NCBI GenBank assembly: GCA_964502705.1
Contig: CAZCXZ010000134.1
Location: 1 to 8,423, forward strand
Source: Berkiella sp964502705
Lineage (GTDB): Bacteria > Pseudomonadota > Gammaproteobacteria > Berkiellales > Berkiellaceae
Length of the DNA stretch: 8,423 nt
Direction: 5' to 3'
Shown: in pieces, positions 1 through 6,811 of the stretch
Layout: each line of letters opens with the position of its first letter
Position numbering within the stretch: the first letter of the stretch is position 1
Program-made: the position numbers and the translations under genes
The notes under the pieces: generated by a model
What the model saw: only the letters and a program-made list of their open reading frames with translations
What the model was told of the DNA's origin: nothing
Database searches by the model: none

Positions 1-18
1 CTGTACCGCTGTCTACCC
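1..18. repeat. Partial copy (tail) of a dispersed intergenic repeat
   Basis: The first bases, CTGTACCG then CTGT then CTACCC, match the last 20 bases of the window (8404-8423: CTGTACCG, then ACTCGG, then CTACCC) in the same orientation, apart from a small difference in the middle. The right-hand copy is the end of a structured element of about 73 bases, so this is probably the tail of another copy cut by the window edge. The shared octamer plus shared CTACCC is seen directly. The idea of a genome-wide repeat family is inference. Confidence 0.5.
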
Positions 19-66
19 CACACTCTCTCCCCAAAAAAAATCAGCCTAAATACTCTTGAATCTGCC

Positions 67-94
67 TTGACAAGATTTCCTTAGGTACTCAATT
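67..94 (+). promoter_or_regulatory. Candidate sigma70-type promoter of the arsR-SRPBCC-MATE operon
   Basis: A perfect -35 box TTGACA lies at 67-72. The best -10 candidate is TCAATT at 89-94 with a 16-base spacer, matching only three of six consensus positions. The -10 region runs into the inverted repeat at 90-129, as expected for a repressor-controlled promoter. The -35 match is strong and the -10 weak, so the exact transcription start is uncertain. Confidence 0.45.
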
Positions 95-129
95 TAACCA
101 AAAGGTTAATTAGCTAAATGGTTAAATTG
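90..129. promoter_or_regulatory. Probable ArsR operator: three GGTTAA half-sites in nested inverted repeats
   Basis: CAATTTAACC at 90-99 is a perfect 10-bp inverted match to GGTTAAATTG at 120-129. A third half-site, GGTTAA at 104-109, forms a tighter palindrome with the first (TTAACC, four A bases, GGTTAA, 94-109). The repeat covers the probable -10 region, the leader and the first four codons of the ArsR-like gene. Family members of this type usually bind palindromes at their own promoter, so autorepression is the natural reading. The repeat is seen directly; binding is inferred. Confidence 0.6.
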
Positions 130-471
130 AGAGAATCTGAAAACGCACTGAATGCAACCTTCCAGGCATTGGCAGATCCGACGCGAAGGAAGATATTGAT
201 GCAATTAGTTTCTGGAGAAGCCACTGTCCTTCAGCTAGCAGAACCTTTCGAGATGAGTATACCCGGAATCTCCAAACATCTAAAAGTGCTCGAAAAAGCT
301 GGGTTAATCGAAAAAGGAAAAACAGCACAGTTTAGACCGTGCCGTTTGAAAGTAGAAGCACTCCAAGAAGCCAACCAATGGTTGGAACAATACAAAAGGC
401 TATGGGAGGAACGATTGGATCGCTTGGACGCATACCTAATCGAACTACAAAAAACAAAAGGAAAAGAATAA
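118..471 (+). CDS. ArsR-family winged-helix transcriptional regulator
   Basis: A 117-residue protein, about the usual length for ArsR/SmtB regulators. The N-terminal part reads FQALADPTRRKILMQL (residues 15-30), the hallmark of the non-metal subgroup that pairs with SRPBCC proteins. The helix-turn-helix follows at about residues 36-62, with recognition helix MSIPGISKHLKVLEKAGLI, and a short wing lies around GKTAQFRPCRL (67-77). The Cys-rich metal motif of classical ArsR (ELCVCDL) is absent: the equivalent segment is ATVLQLAEPF, so a metal sensor is unlikely. The C-terminal helix (about 80-112) should dimerise. ATG 118 is the only credible start; its Shine-Dalgarno (AAAAGG, 100-105) is distant. 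The downstream SRPBCC gene starts one base after the stop, and ArsR/SRPBCC pairs recur widely. It probably represses its own operon through the GGTTAA palindromes overlapping its start. The inducer is unknown. Confidence 0.93.
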   Translation: MVKLRESENALNATFQALADPTRRKILMQLVSGEATVLQLAEPFEMSIPGISKHLKVLEKAGLIEKGKTAQFRPCRLKVEALQEANQWLEQYKRLWEERLDRLDAYLIELQKTKGKE

Positions 472-472
472 T

Positions 473-1450
473 ATGTTTAAATCAGATATCGTATTTGCAT
501 TAGAAGAAAAAATAGTCCGCATCGAACGTTTGTTTAATGCCCCCTTACAACTTGTTTGGGAGGTATGGACTAATCCACTACATATTGAAAAGTGGTGGGG
601 TCCGAAAGGATTTACCAATCCAACGGTGGAATTTGATTTCAAGGTAGGCGGGTCATATAGAATTGTTATGCGATCACCTGATGGAGTTGATTATCCAGTT
701 AAAGGAAAGTTCTTAGAAATCACACCATTTCAAAGTTTCGTGATTAGCGATTTGGTAGATGAACATCCTGAGGCGTGGGTAAAGGATGTTCAGAAAATGG
801 CGGGCGTCACTGGCGATCGGGAACTATTGAATTCAAAATTGCGAGTTTTATTTGAAGAGGCAGAGGGAAAAACGAAAGTAACTCTCTTCACTGAATTTGC
901 AAACAATCAAATTCGCGATGGATTTGCCAATTCTGGTATGAAAGAAGGTTGGTCAGAAAGTTTCGAAAAATTAGAAACGAATGCTTTGCCTAACCCGAAT
1001 CAAATCAGTTTAGAAAAGAAATTAAACCATCCACAAGAATTGGTATTTAATGCATTTGCAAACCCTCTGACGATTGATACTTGGTGGGGACCCAGTGGAT
1101 TTAAAACAACAACGCAAACAATGGACTTCAGAGTCGGAGGGAAATGGATTTTTACAATGCTTGGACCAGATGGAACTATCTGGCCAAACACGATTAAATA
1201 TAAGGAAATTAGAAAATTCGATTATTTAGAATATTTACATGGATCCGGCGAAGAAAATAAAAATGATGATTTTTTAGTAAACGTCTATCTAATTGCAATC
1301 GATAAAAATCAAACTATAGTAAAGATGCAAATGACTTTTCCTGATACAAACGTTCGAAATGCTGTAATCGGCTTTGGAGCAATTGAAAGCGGACAACAGA
1401 CACTCTCAAAATTAGATTTATTCTTGAGTAAAAATCATGACTCAGTATAA
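473..1450 (+). CDS. Tandem SRPBCC (AHSA1/CalC-like) double-domain protein
   Basis: This 325-residue protein consists of two copies of the SRPBCC/AHSA1 fold, a helix-grip domain with a hydrophobic ligand pocket; most relatives have one domain of about 150 residues. Copy 1 (about 12-170) has WWGPKGF at 41-47, FDFKVGGSY at 54-62, PDG at 69-71 and the closing helix GMKEGWSESFEKL at 155-167. Copy 2 (about 177-320) repeats WWGPSGF at 204-210, MDFRVGGKW at 217-225, GPDG at 231-234 and a diverged closing helix ending in LSKLDLFL. No signal peptide or membrane segment is visible, so it should be cytoplasmic. The start follows the ArsR stop by one base, with AAAAGG upstream inside that gene. Members are annotated as activators of Hsp90 ATPase or polyketide-cyclase-like, but those names do not establish function here. 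Binding or modifying a small hydrophobic molecule under ArsR control is inference. Confidence 0.9.
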   Translation: MFKSDIVFALEEKIVRIERLFNAPLQLVWEVWTNPLHIEKWWGPKGFTNPTVEFDFKVGGSYRIVMRSPDGVDYPVKGKFLEITPFQSFVISDLVDEHPEAWVKDVQKMAGVTGDRELLNSKLRVLFEEAEGKTKVTLFTEFANNQIRDGFANSGMKEGWSESFEKLETNALPNPNQISLEKKLNHPQELVFNAFANPLTIDTWWGPSGFKTTTQTMDFRVGGKWIFTMLGPDGTIWPNTIKYKEIRKFDYLEYLHGSGEENKNDDFLVNVYLIAIDKNQTIVKMQMTFPDTNVRNAVIGFGAIESGQQTLSKLDLFLSKNHDSV

Positions 1451-1514
1451 AATTGCACCATCACTTTGGTTTAAAAAAACGGAAGTTATTCCATGGCTAA
1501 AAGGAAATAAATAG
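1437..1514 (+). pseudogene. 25-codon ORF resembling the start of a PhnB/VOC-type protein (possible remnant)
   Basis: An ATG at 1437 overlaps the end of the SRPBCC gene in another frame and opens a 25-codon frame ending in TAG at 1512-1514. Its first residues, MTQYKIAPSLWF, resemble the usual N-terminus of PhnB/3-demethylubiquinone-methyltransferase-like VOC proteins (patterns such as KITPxLWFD), which commonly accompany SRPBCC and DUF1801 genes. The rest (KKTEVIPWLKGNK) does not continue that domain. The simplest reading is a gene eroded by an internal deletion, with the small membrane gene starting three bases after the stop. It may instead be a translated linker peptide or chance. The family resemblance is from memory and rests on only about ten residues. 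Confidence 0.35.
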
Positions 1515-1516
1515 AT

Positions 1517-1897
1517 ATGTTAAAAAGTATCATTGCAGTTTTCGTTGGACTTTTATCCAACGTTGTCCTATCTATCCTATCGGATACAATTCTAAAAGTT
1601 ATGGGATTTCTTCCTTATGATCATTTGTTTGTATCTACATCTCTAGTTTTATTTGTGTTAGGTTATCGAATTGTATTTAGTATATTCGGTTGTTACTTAG
1701 CCGCACGATTGGCTCCTCAAAATCCGATGAAACATTCTTACATTTTAGGTGGGATTGGTTTAATACTTGGAATTACTGGAATTATTTTCGCAGGGCATTT
1801 AGGGCCATGGTGGTATTCGTGGTCACTCGTCATCCTAACTCCACCAATTGCTTATTTAGGTGGTAAACTTTATATATTACAGGCGGATTCAAAATGA
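1517..1897 (+). CDS. Small four-helix integral membrane protein, function unknown
   Basis: A 126-residue, very hydrophobic protein with about four predicted membrane segments (roughly residues 4-21, 40-61, 75-93 and 100-118). A polar stretch lies between segments 2 and 3 (LAARLAPQNPMKHS), and GPWW sits just before the fourth. I do not recognise a named family. The start has AAAAGGAAAT at about 1499-1508 as a somewhat distant ribosome site. Its stop overlaps the MATE start as ATGA (1894-1897), so the two are probably translationally coupled. Position in the operon suggests an accessory to membrane transport or to the SRPBCC protein, but this is inference only. Confidence 0.8.
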   Translation: MLKSIIAVFVGLLSNVVLSILSDTILKVMGFLPYDHLFVSTSLVLFVLGYRIVFSIFGCYLAARLAPQNPMKHSYILGGIGLILGITGIIFAGHLGPWWYSWSLVILTPPIAYLGGKLYILQADSK

Positions 1898-3285
1898 CTA
1901 GTGCGAGCTTATGGAATGATTTAAAAAAAGCACTCGCTGGTTCTGAAGAAGACTATACAGAAATTAGCCTCCGTAAGGCTTTATTTTTGCTTTCAGTTCC
2001 AATGGTATTAGAGCTAGTATTAGAATCGGTATTTGCAGTTGTCGACATTTATTTTGTCAGTGCATTAGGTGCCTCTGCGGTTGCAACGGTCGGCCTTACC
2101 GAAACCTATTTGTTCCTATTGTATTCTGTTGCTATGGGATTATCGTTTTCAGTAACTGCAATTGTTGCAAGAAGGATTGGTGAAAAGGAAAAAGATAAGG
2201 CAGGAGTAGCCGCAATTCAATCCATTTGGATTGCAATTCTTGCTTCTATTCCATTTGCAATTGCTGGAATATTTTTTTCTAAAGAACTTTTGACTCTAAT
2301 GGGTGGAGATGAATGGGTTCTGACAGAAGGATACCATTATATGCAATGGATGTTAGGAGGAAACATTGTAATTATCCTACTTTTTCTTATTAACGCAGTG
2401 TTTCGTGGAGCGGGTGATGCTGCGATATCGATGAGAGTGTTATGGATTTCCAACGGATTGAACATTATTTTGGATCCTATTTTTATCTTTGGCTGGGGGC
2501 CTGTTCCTGCCTATGGGATTACTGGTGCAGCGATTGCGACAAACTTAGGACGTGGGATCGGAGTAATCTTTCAACTGTGGTTATTATTTCAAGGTGGGAA
2601 ACATATTAAAATTCTCAGATCACATCTCAAAATCGAATGGAGTACAATTAAAGGTATATTAAAAACTTCGCTTGGCGGTATTGGCCAAATGATCGTGGGT
2701 ATGACCTCCTGGATTTTTATTATGAGGATCCTTTCTGAATTTGGAAGTCAAACTCTAGCTGGAGCAACCATTGCCCTCAGGACTATGATGTTTACCATGA
2801 TGCCTTCTTGGGGAATGTCTAATGCCGTTGCCACTTTAGTAGGTCAAAATTTAGGAGCAGGAAAACCCGAACGAGCAGAACAATCCGTTTGGTTTACTGG
2901 ATTCTGTAACATGGGTTATTTGATTCTTGTCTCTATCATTTACTTCTTTTGGAGCGAAAATATAATTTCGATTTTCACTGATGATAAAGAAGTGATTCGA
3001 ATTGGTGGAGAATGGTTACAAATTGTATCCTATTCTTATTTCATCTATGCATGGTGGATGGCTGCAGGACAGGCATTTAATGGTGCAGGAGACACGATCA
3101 CTCCCACAAAAATCAATGTGATTTTCTTTTGGATCATTCAAATTCCTCTGGCTTATATATTAGGAAAACATTTAGCATTTGGATCCACTGGAGTTTTTTG
3201 GGCAATCATGATTTCAGAATCTTCCGTAGGTCTGTTTACTCTTTGGTTATTTACGAAGGGAAAATGGAAACAAACAAAGGTTTAA
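1894..3285 (+). CDS. MATE-family multidrug/toxin efflux transporter
   Basis: A 463-residue inner-membrane protein of normal MATE length (about 450) with roughly twelve hydrophobic segments between residues 30 and 453 in two pseudo-symmetric halves. Family marks include VDIYFVSALG near residue 50, FRGAGDA at 170-176 and LDPIFIFGWG at 193-202. The second half has GQNLGAGKPERAE at 317-329 and the matching FNGAGDT at 395-401. MATE proteins export cationic or aromatic compounds in exchange for Na+ or H+; the coupling ion and substrate cannot be decided here. The N-terminal 27 residues are soluble. The start overlaps the preceding membrane-protein gene by four bases and has a good ribosome site, AGGCGGA at 1881-1887. 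Co-transcription with an ArsR regulator suggests inducible export of a toxic small molecule (inference). Confidence 0.95.
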   Translation: MTSASLWNDLKKALAGSEEDYTEISLRKALFLLSVPMVLELVLESVFAVVDIYFVSALGASAVATVGLTETYLFLLYSVAMGLSFSVTAIVARRIGEKEKDKAGVAAIQSIWIAILASIPFAIAGIFFSKELLTLMGGDEWVLTEGYHYMQWMLGGNIVIILLFLINAVFRGAGDAAISMRVLWISNGLNIILDPIFIFGWGPVPAYGITGAAIATNLGRGIGVIFQLWLLFQGGKHIKILRSHLKIEWSTIKGILKTSLGGIGQMIVGMTSWIFIMRILSEFGSQTLAGATIALRTMMFTMMPSWGMSNAVATLVGQNLGAGKPERAEQSVWFTGFCNMGYLILVSIIYFFWSENIISIFTDDKEVIRIGGEWLQIVSYSYFIYAWWMAAGQAFNGAGDTITPTKINVIFFWIIQIPLAYILGKHLAFGSTGVFWAIMISESSVGLFTLWLFTKGKWKQTKV

Positions 3286-3299
3286 AAAATTCTTAAATC

Positions 3300-3707
3300 A
3301 TGAAATCAAAGATTCCTAAATCAATCGATGAATATATTGAGAACTTTCCGGAAGAAACTCAAATCATCCTTCAGAAGATTAGAAAGATGATTCAAAAAGA
3401 AGTTCCTGAAGCAACTGAAGTAATTAGTTATGCGATGCCAACATTTGTGTTGAATGGAACATTGGTACATTTTGCGGCGTATCCAAAACATATTGGATTT
3501 TATGCACTTCCTTCTGGCAACCTTGCCTTCCAAAAAGAAATTTCTAAATATAAATTTGGGAAAGGTTCTATTCAATTTCCTTTGAATGAGCCAATTCCTT
3601 ATGTTTTGATTAAAAAAATTGTTAAATTTAGGGTAGGTGAAAATTTGCAAAAAGCAAAACGAAAGATCCAAAAAAAAAAGCTTACCCGTATAAAAAAACA
3701 AACCTAA
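3300..3707 (+). CDS. DUF1801 / YdhG-like protein
   Basis: A 135-residue cytoplasmic protein with the full DUF1801 pattern. The N-terminal helical part IDEYIENFPEETQ (9-21) leads to PEATEVISYAMPTF (36-49), then the core HIGFYALPSG (64-73) and FGKGSIQFPLNEPIP (86-100). The last 20 residues are very rich in Lys/Arg (KAKRKIQKKK), beyond the usual end of the domain. Some relatives are described as iron chaperones (frataxin-like), but the biochemical role is not settled. It starts 14 bases after the MATE stop. No clear Shine-Dalgarno lies directly upstream; the nearest AAAGG ends about 18 bases before the ATG. It is probably the last gene of the operon, but no terminator hairpin is evident after it. 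Confidence 0.9.
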   Translation: MKSKIPKSIDEYIENFPEETQIILQKIRKMIQKEVPEATEVISYAMPTFVLNGTLVHFAAYPKHIGFYALPSGNLAFQKEISKYKFGKGSIQFPLNEPIPYVLIKKIVKFRVGENLQKAKRKIQKKKLTRIKKQT

Positions 3708-3719
3708 ATCAAATCTTGA

Positions 3720-3748
3720 ATGACGAGTTGTTATTTTTTCGATATTAT
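3720..3748 (+). promoter_or_regulatory. Candidate promoter of the AraC-family gene
   Basis: ATGACG at 3720-3725 (four of six matches to the -35 consensus) and TATTAT at 3743-3748 (five of six to the -10) are separated by 17 bases. The region is very AT-rich and lies in the 94-base gap after the DUF1801 stop. Transcription would begin around 3755, leaving a leader of about 47 bases before ATG 3802. Confidence 0.4.
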
Positions 3749-3763
3749 TATTTTCTATTTTAA

Positions 3764-3788
3764 CCTTGAATTCATTGTTTATACAAGG
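3764..3788. promoter_or_regulatory. Short inverted repeat in the leader of the AraC-family gene
   Basis: CCTTG at 3764-3768 and CAAGG at 3784-3788 are inverted copies separated by 15 bases and lie directly upstream of the ribosome site TGAGGA (3790-3795). It could be an operator or a weak leader hairpin. A 5-bp match in AT-rich sequence could also be chance. Confidence 0.25.
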
Positions 3789-3801
3789 CTGAGGATTCTA
3801 A

Positions 3802-4599
3802 ATGGAGTTTGAAAGTAAAAGCATACTTTATTTATGGAACAGTCGCGTAATGTTTGCAACTAACAGTATGCAAACAGATTTTCATTCACATTATGCTGCC
3901 ACCCTTGCCATTTCCTTAGAAAAAAATATCACAATCGAAACAGAGTTAGGTAAAGACGATTACCGAGTCGCTTTAGTGGGCCCGAATACCTACCATAGAA
4001 CCGTTTCGCCTGGAGTAGAAATGGTAGCCTTACTTATCGATCCAGAAACCTATGAATTTGCTTCTATATCCGGTAATATTTCTTCAGGCGAAGTCAAACG
4101 ATTGGACATTCAAAATTTTTCCCCGTTAATCGATTCGCTTTGGTCATTGTATTATGGTGACCTGAATGATGAAGAGGCCACCAAACTTCAATTAAATTTA
4201 CTTCGTACTGTATATCCATTTGATACATTAAAAACGAGTGTCGATCCAAGAATTCAAAAGATTGCAAAAAAAATTCGTATGGAAGTTCCTGATAGCATTC
4301 GGATGAAAGAGATTGGAAAAGATTTTTCTATTTCAGAAGATCGATTGATTCGTTTGTTTAAAGAAAATCTTGGGATTCCGCTGCGAAGGTATTTATTATG
4401 GGTTCGCATTCTACGTGCAGTAAAAGAAATAAAAGCGGGAAATAATCTTACAGAAGCGGCTCATGCAGCAGGCTTTTCGGATTCTGCTCATTTTTCTAGG
4501 ACGTTTAAAGAAAACTTTGGATTTATACCTTCATTATTCTTCGGACATCTTAAAACCGCAGAAGTTCGATTTTGCGAACCAGATGAAAGCTTCCAATAA
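3802..4599 (+). CDS. AraC-family transcriptional regulator
   Basis: A 265-residue protein. The C-terminal third is a two-helix-turn-helix AraC domain: first unit about 168-190 (MKEIGKDFSISEDRLIRLFKE), second about 216-240 (LTEAAHAAGFSDSAHFSRTFKE), followed by the conserved FGFIPS. The N-terminal part (about 1-95) looks like a diverged cupin-type sensor with FHSHYAATLAISL at 27-39 and a beta-rich stretch ending in HRTVSPGVEMVALLID, as in AraC proteins that bind a small ligand. The start has a strong ribosome site, TGAGGA, six bases upstream. The next gene, an M24 metallohydrolase, begins 81 bases downstream on the same strand, so that gene and the two propeller lipoproteins are its most likely targets; autoregulation is also possible. 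Target and ligand are inference. Confidence 0.92.
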   Translation: MEFESKSILYLWNSRVMFATNSMQTDFHSHYAATLAISLEKNITIETELGKDDYRVALVGPNTYHRTVSPGVEMVALLIDPETYEFASISGNISSGEVKRLDIQNFSPLIDSLWSLYYGDLNDEEATKLQLNLLRTVYPFDTLKTSVDPRIQKIAKKIRMEVPDSIRMKEIGKDFSISEDRLIRLFKENLGIPLRRYLLWVRILRAVKEIKAGNNLTEAAHAAGFSDSAHFSRTFKENFGFIPSLFFGHLKTAEVRFCEPDESFQ

Positions 4600-4680
4600 A
4601 TCTTAAAAACACCGGAATCATTCAAGCATAGGTTTTAAAAATTTGTTATTCTCTTTTTCTACCAAGGAAAAGAAGAGCCA

Positions 4681-5568
4681 ATGCCCCTAACAAATGAAAA
4701 AGGATTGTTATCGAGATTATCCTCGAAGTTCTCTAAATTAAAATCTGAATCAATCAGAATCCCTACAGCTGAGGAAAAGGTGGGTTTTAAAAAAGCTCAA
4801 AAATTGGCGTATGATTGTGTGACAGCCATTGAAAAAGAAATGGTTCCTGGATGGACTGAAAAACAAACCGCTAAACGGATGGATGAATATTTACGTGACC
4901 ACGGTGTTAAAGTTTTTTTGCATAGGCCCTTTGCTTGGTTTGGTGAACACGCAAGATTCGATGGATACAAACGTTTCACTCAATTTCATCCCGGTAAAAA
5001 AATACTAAAAGAAGAAGAATCTTTTATTTTAGACGTATCTCCTGTCGTTGATGGTTATATAGGCGATATTGGTTACTCATCTTCCTTAGTAAAAAATTCT
5101 GAGTTAGATTCAGGTATGAAATATTTGTTACAACTTAGAGAAGAAATTCCTAAATACTTTAATTCCTCTATGACTCCTTCAGAGATTTGGTGGAAAATTG
5201 ATTCGGATGCTAAGAATTCTGGCTTCGATAACATCCATGCTTTGTATCCATTTGCTGTCCTTGGCCACCGGGTTTACAAGGTAAATCTACCAAATATTTC
5301 CTTTCCCTTATTACCGATTAGTTTTGCGAGTTGGTTCAGTTTGCAGGGATCCTATGAATTTTTATCACATAAAGTTTTACCTGAACTACTAACACCGGAT
5401 CACGAAGGGGATAAGGTGGGGTTATGGGCAATAGAGCCACATTTGGGTCGAGGAAAAACTGGGTTTAAGTTTGAGGAAATATTAGTAGTTGAGGATAACA
5501 AAGTTTACTGGTTAGACGATGACGTTCCGCATGTAAAAAAATACCAAACATTAAAGGAAACAAAATGA
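4681..5568 (+). CDS. M24-family metallohydrolase (creatinase / aminopeptidase P fold)
   Basis: A 295-residue protein, mostly the pita-bread metallopeptidase domain (about 35-285). All five expected metal ligands are visible: D118 (FILDVSP), D129 (GYIGDIGYS, exactly 11 residues later as in methionine aminopeptidase), H196 (VLGHRVYK), E252 (WAIEPHLG) and E265 (FKFEEILVV). H90 in WFGEHARF may be the substrate-side histidine. Members cleave N-terminal or Xaa-Pro peptide bonds or hydrolyse small C-N bonds; the substrate cannot be told here. The H196-E252 interval is 56 residues, longer than in methionine aminopeptidase, and holds a hydrophobic insertion (about 204-222, including FPLLPISFASWF) that could touch a membrane or a partner. 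No signal peptide is visible. AAGGA at 4664-4668 and GAAGAG at 4672-4677 lie upstream; the 81-base gap has only a weak promoter candidate (TTCAAG 4621, TGTTAT 4644). Its stop overlaps the next start as ATGA. Confidence 0.9.
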   Translation: MPLTNEKGLLSRLSSKFSKLKSESIRIPTAEEKVGFKKAQKLAYDCVTAIEKEMVPGWTEKQTAKRMDEYLRDHGVKVFLHRPFAWFGEHARFDGYKRFTQFHPGKKILKEEESFILDVSPVVDGYIGDIGYSSSLVKNSELDSGMKYLLQLREEIPKYFNSSMTPSEIWWKIDSDAKNSGFDNIHALYPFAVLGHRVYKVNLPNISFPLLPISFASWFSLQGSYEFLSHKVLPELLTPDHEGDKVGLWAIEPHLGRGKTGFKFEEILVVEDNKVYWLDDDVPHVKKYQTLKETK

Positions 5569-6800
5569 AATTTCAAAATTCTATATATGTAGTTTTGATC
5601 TATTTATTGTCCGTTGGATGTAATACTGGAAACATTAAAATTGGAAAAGCCTATAAATTTGGCAATGTCCCCGATTCAATTTTAGAAGTCAGTAAACCAG
5701 ATCCATTTTTAACTAATTTGAGTATCAGCATACCAGAGTTACCTGGTCATGATGATCTTATTTTCGATAATGAAAATCAAATTGCCTTTGCCTCTGGAAT
5801 GGACGGTTGGATTTGGAAACTCGATTTTAAATCGAATTCGGCAACAGCTTGGGTAAAACCTCCTGTCAACCCTGCAGGGTTACAATTTGCAAACAAAAAC
5901 AATGAATCCATATTAGTATGTGCATCAAGACTTGGCGGAGTTACTTATGATGAAAATCAGCGAGTAGGTTTGTATGAAGTAAATATAAAAACAAAAGCTA
6001 TAATTCCACTTCTCATAACTCTACCAAAAATTGAAAATTCAGATTTTGAAACTGTTTATCCAGAATCTAAACGTCTCACCTTTGCCTTAAAAAATCTTAA
6101 CGAATCAAACTCTAGAGCTTTTTCTTTATGTAATGATCTCGCAGTATCAAATGATGGAAACAGAATTTATATCTCTGAACCATTTGAAAGATCTGATGCT
6201 GCTATGGGAAGCGGAGCAGTACCAGAAGCAATCGGTCTTTATCCTCACGGTAAACTTTGGTTGTATGATAGAAAACAAAATGCAGTTTCACTTGTGATGA
6301 GTGGATTCACTTTTGTGGATGGTATTATTATTGCTGATCATACAAATTCTACAGAAGAATCGGTAATTATTACTGAGACTACAAAGTTTAGAATCATCAA
6401 AGCATATATCAATGGTAGCAAAGAAGGAAGGTTTGAAGTGTTATTTGAAAACCTACCCGGCCTTGCTGACGGATTGGAACGAGATTCAAAAGGTAGAATT
6501 TGGGTTGGAATCATTAAACCACGTTCTGGTCTTGTAAATATGGTTCACAACAATCCGTGGCTTAAACCATTTCTCCTATCTCTTCCGCAAAGAATATTAC
6601 CAATCGCAAAAAAAACTGGCATCCTTATTCTCGATTCTTCGGGTAAAAAAACAATCTATTACTCAATGCATGATGGCTCAAAAATAAAAGATATTTCCGT
6701 TGCGGTTCCCAATTTAGAGACTGTATACTTTCCATCATTTGATACTTCCTCTAAAGGTTTGTATTCCATTCCTGCCGCAAGTTTTAAGTTAGGCGAATAA
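5565..6800 (+). CDS. Lipoprotein, strictosidine-synthase/APMAP-like beta-propeller (first paralog)
   Basis: A 411-residue predicted lipoprotein. A short basic start and hydrophobic stretch lead to a relaxed lipobox LSVGC, with lipidation expected at Cys19. The remainder resembles the six-bladed propeller of the strictosidine-synthase-like/APMAP/SMP-30 superfamily. Marks are DGWIWKLD (80-87), DLAVSNDGNRIYISEPF (191-207), HGKLWLYD (228-235), FVDGIII (250-256), ITETTKFRI (269-277), LPGLADGLERDSKGRIWVG (297-315) and the late YYSMHDGS (366-372). The superfamily includes calcium-dependent lactonases and arylesterases. D302 aligns with the SMP-30 metal-binding Asp in PDGM; Asp252 stands where relatives usually have Asn. 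It should face the periplasm or cell surface. The start overlaps the M24 gene by four bases with AAAGGA at 5553-5558, so the two are very likely co-translated. Substrate unknown. Confidence 0.88.
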   Translation: MKFQNSIYVVLIYLLSVGCNTGNIKIGKAYKFGNVPDSILEVSKPDPFLTNLSISIPELPGHDDLIFDNENQIAFASGMDGWIWKLDFKSNSATAWVKPPVNPAGLQFANKNNESILVCASRLGGVTYDENQRVGLYEVNIKTKAIIPLLITLPKIENSDFETVYPESKRLTFALKNLNESNSRAFSLCNDLAVSNDGNRIYISEPFERSDAAMGSGAVPEAIGLYPHGKLWLYDRKQNAVSLVMSGFTFVDGIIIADHTNSTEESVIITETTKFRIIKAYINGSKEGRFEVLFENLPGLADGLERDSKGRIWVGIIKPRSGLVNMVHNNPWLKPFLLSLPQRILPIAKKTGILILDSSGKKTIYYSMHDGSKIKDISVAVPNLETVYFPSFDTSSKGLYSIPAASFKLGE

Positions 6801-6811
6801 ACATTAAAATT

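Noticed and set aside
118..471. Classical metal-sensing ArsR repressor of an arsenic operon
   Set aside because: The Cys-based metal motif is absent and no arsenic-resistance genes follow; the partner is an SRPBCC protein.
3321..3701. Minus-strand 126-codon open frame antisense to the DUF1801 gene
   Set aside because: It is rich in Phe/Asn/Leu and matches no family I recognise, whereas the + strand frame is a full canonical DUF1801 protein. It is a mirror of lysine-rich coding sequence.
4600..4680. Intrinsic terminator between the AraC and M24 genes (TTAAAAAC ... GTTTTAA)
   Set aside because: The possible stem is almost entirely A-T with an extra base and a long loop, too weak to call.
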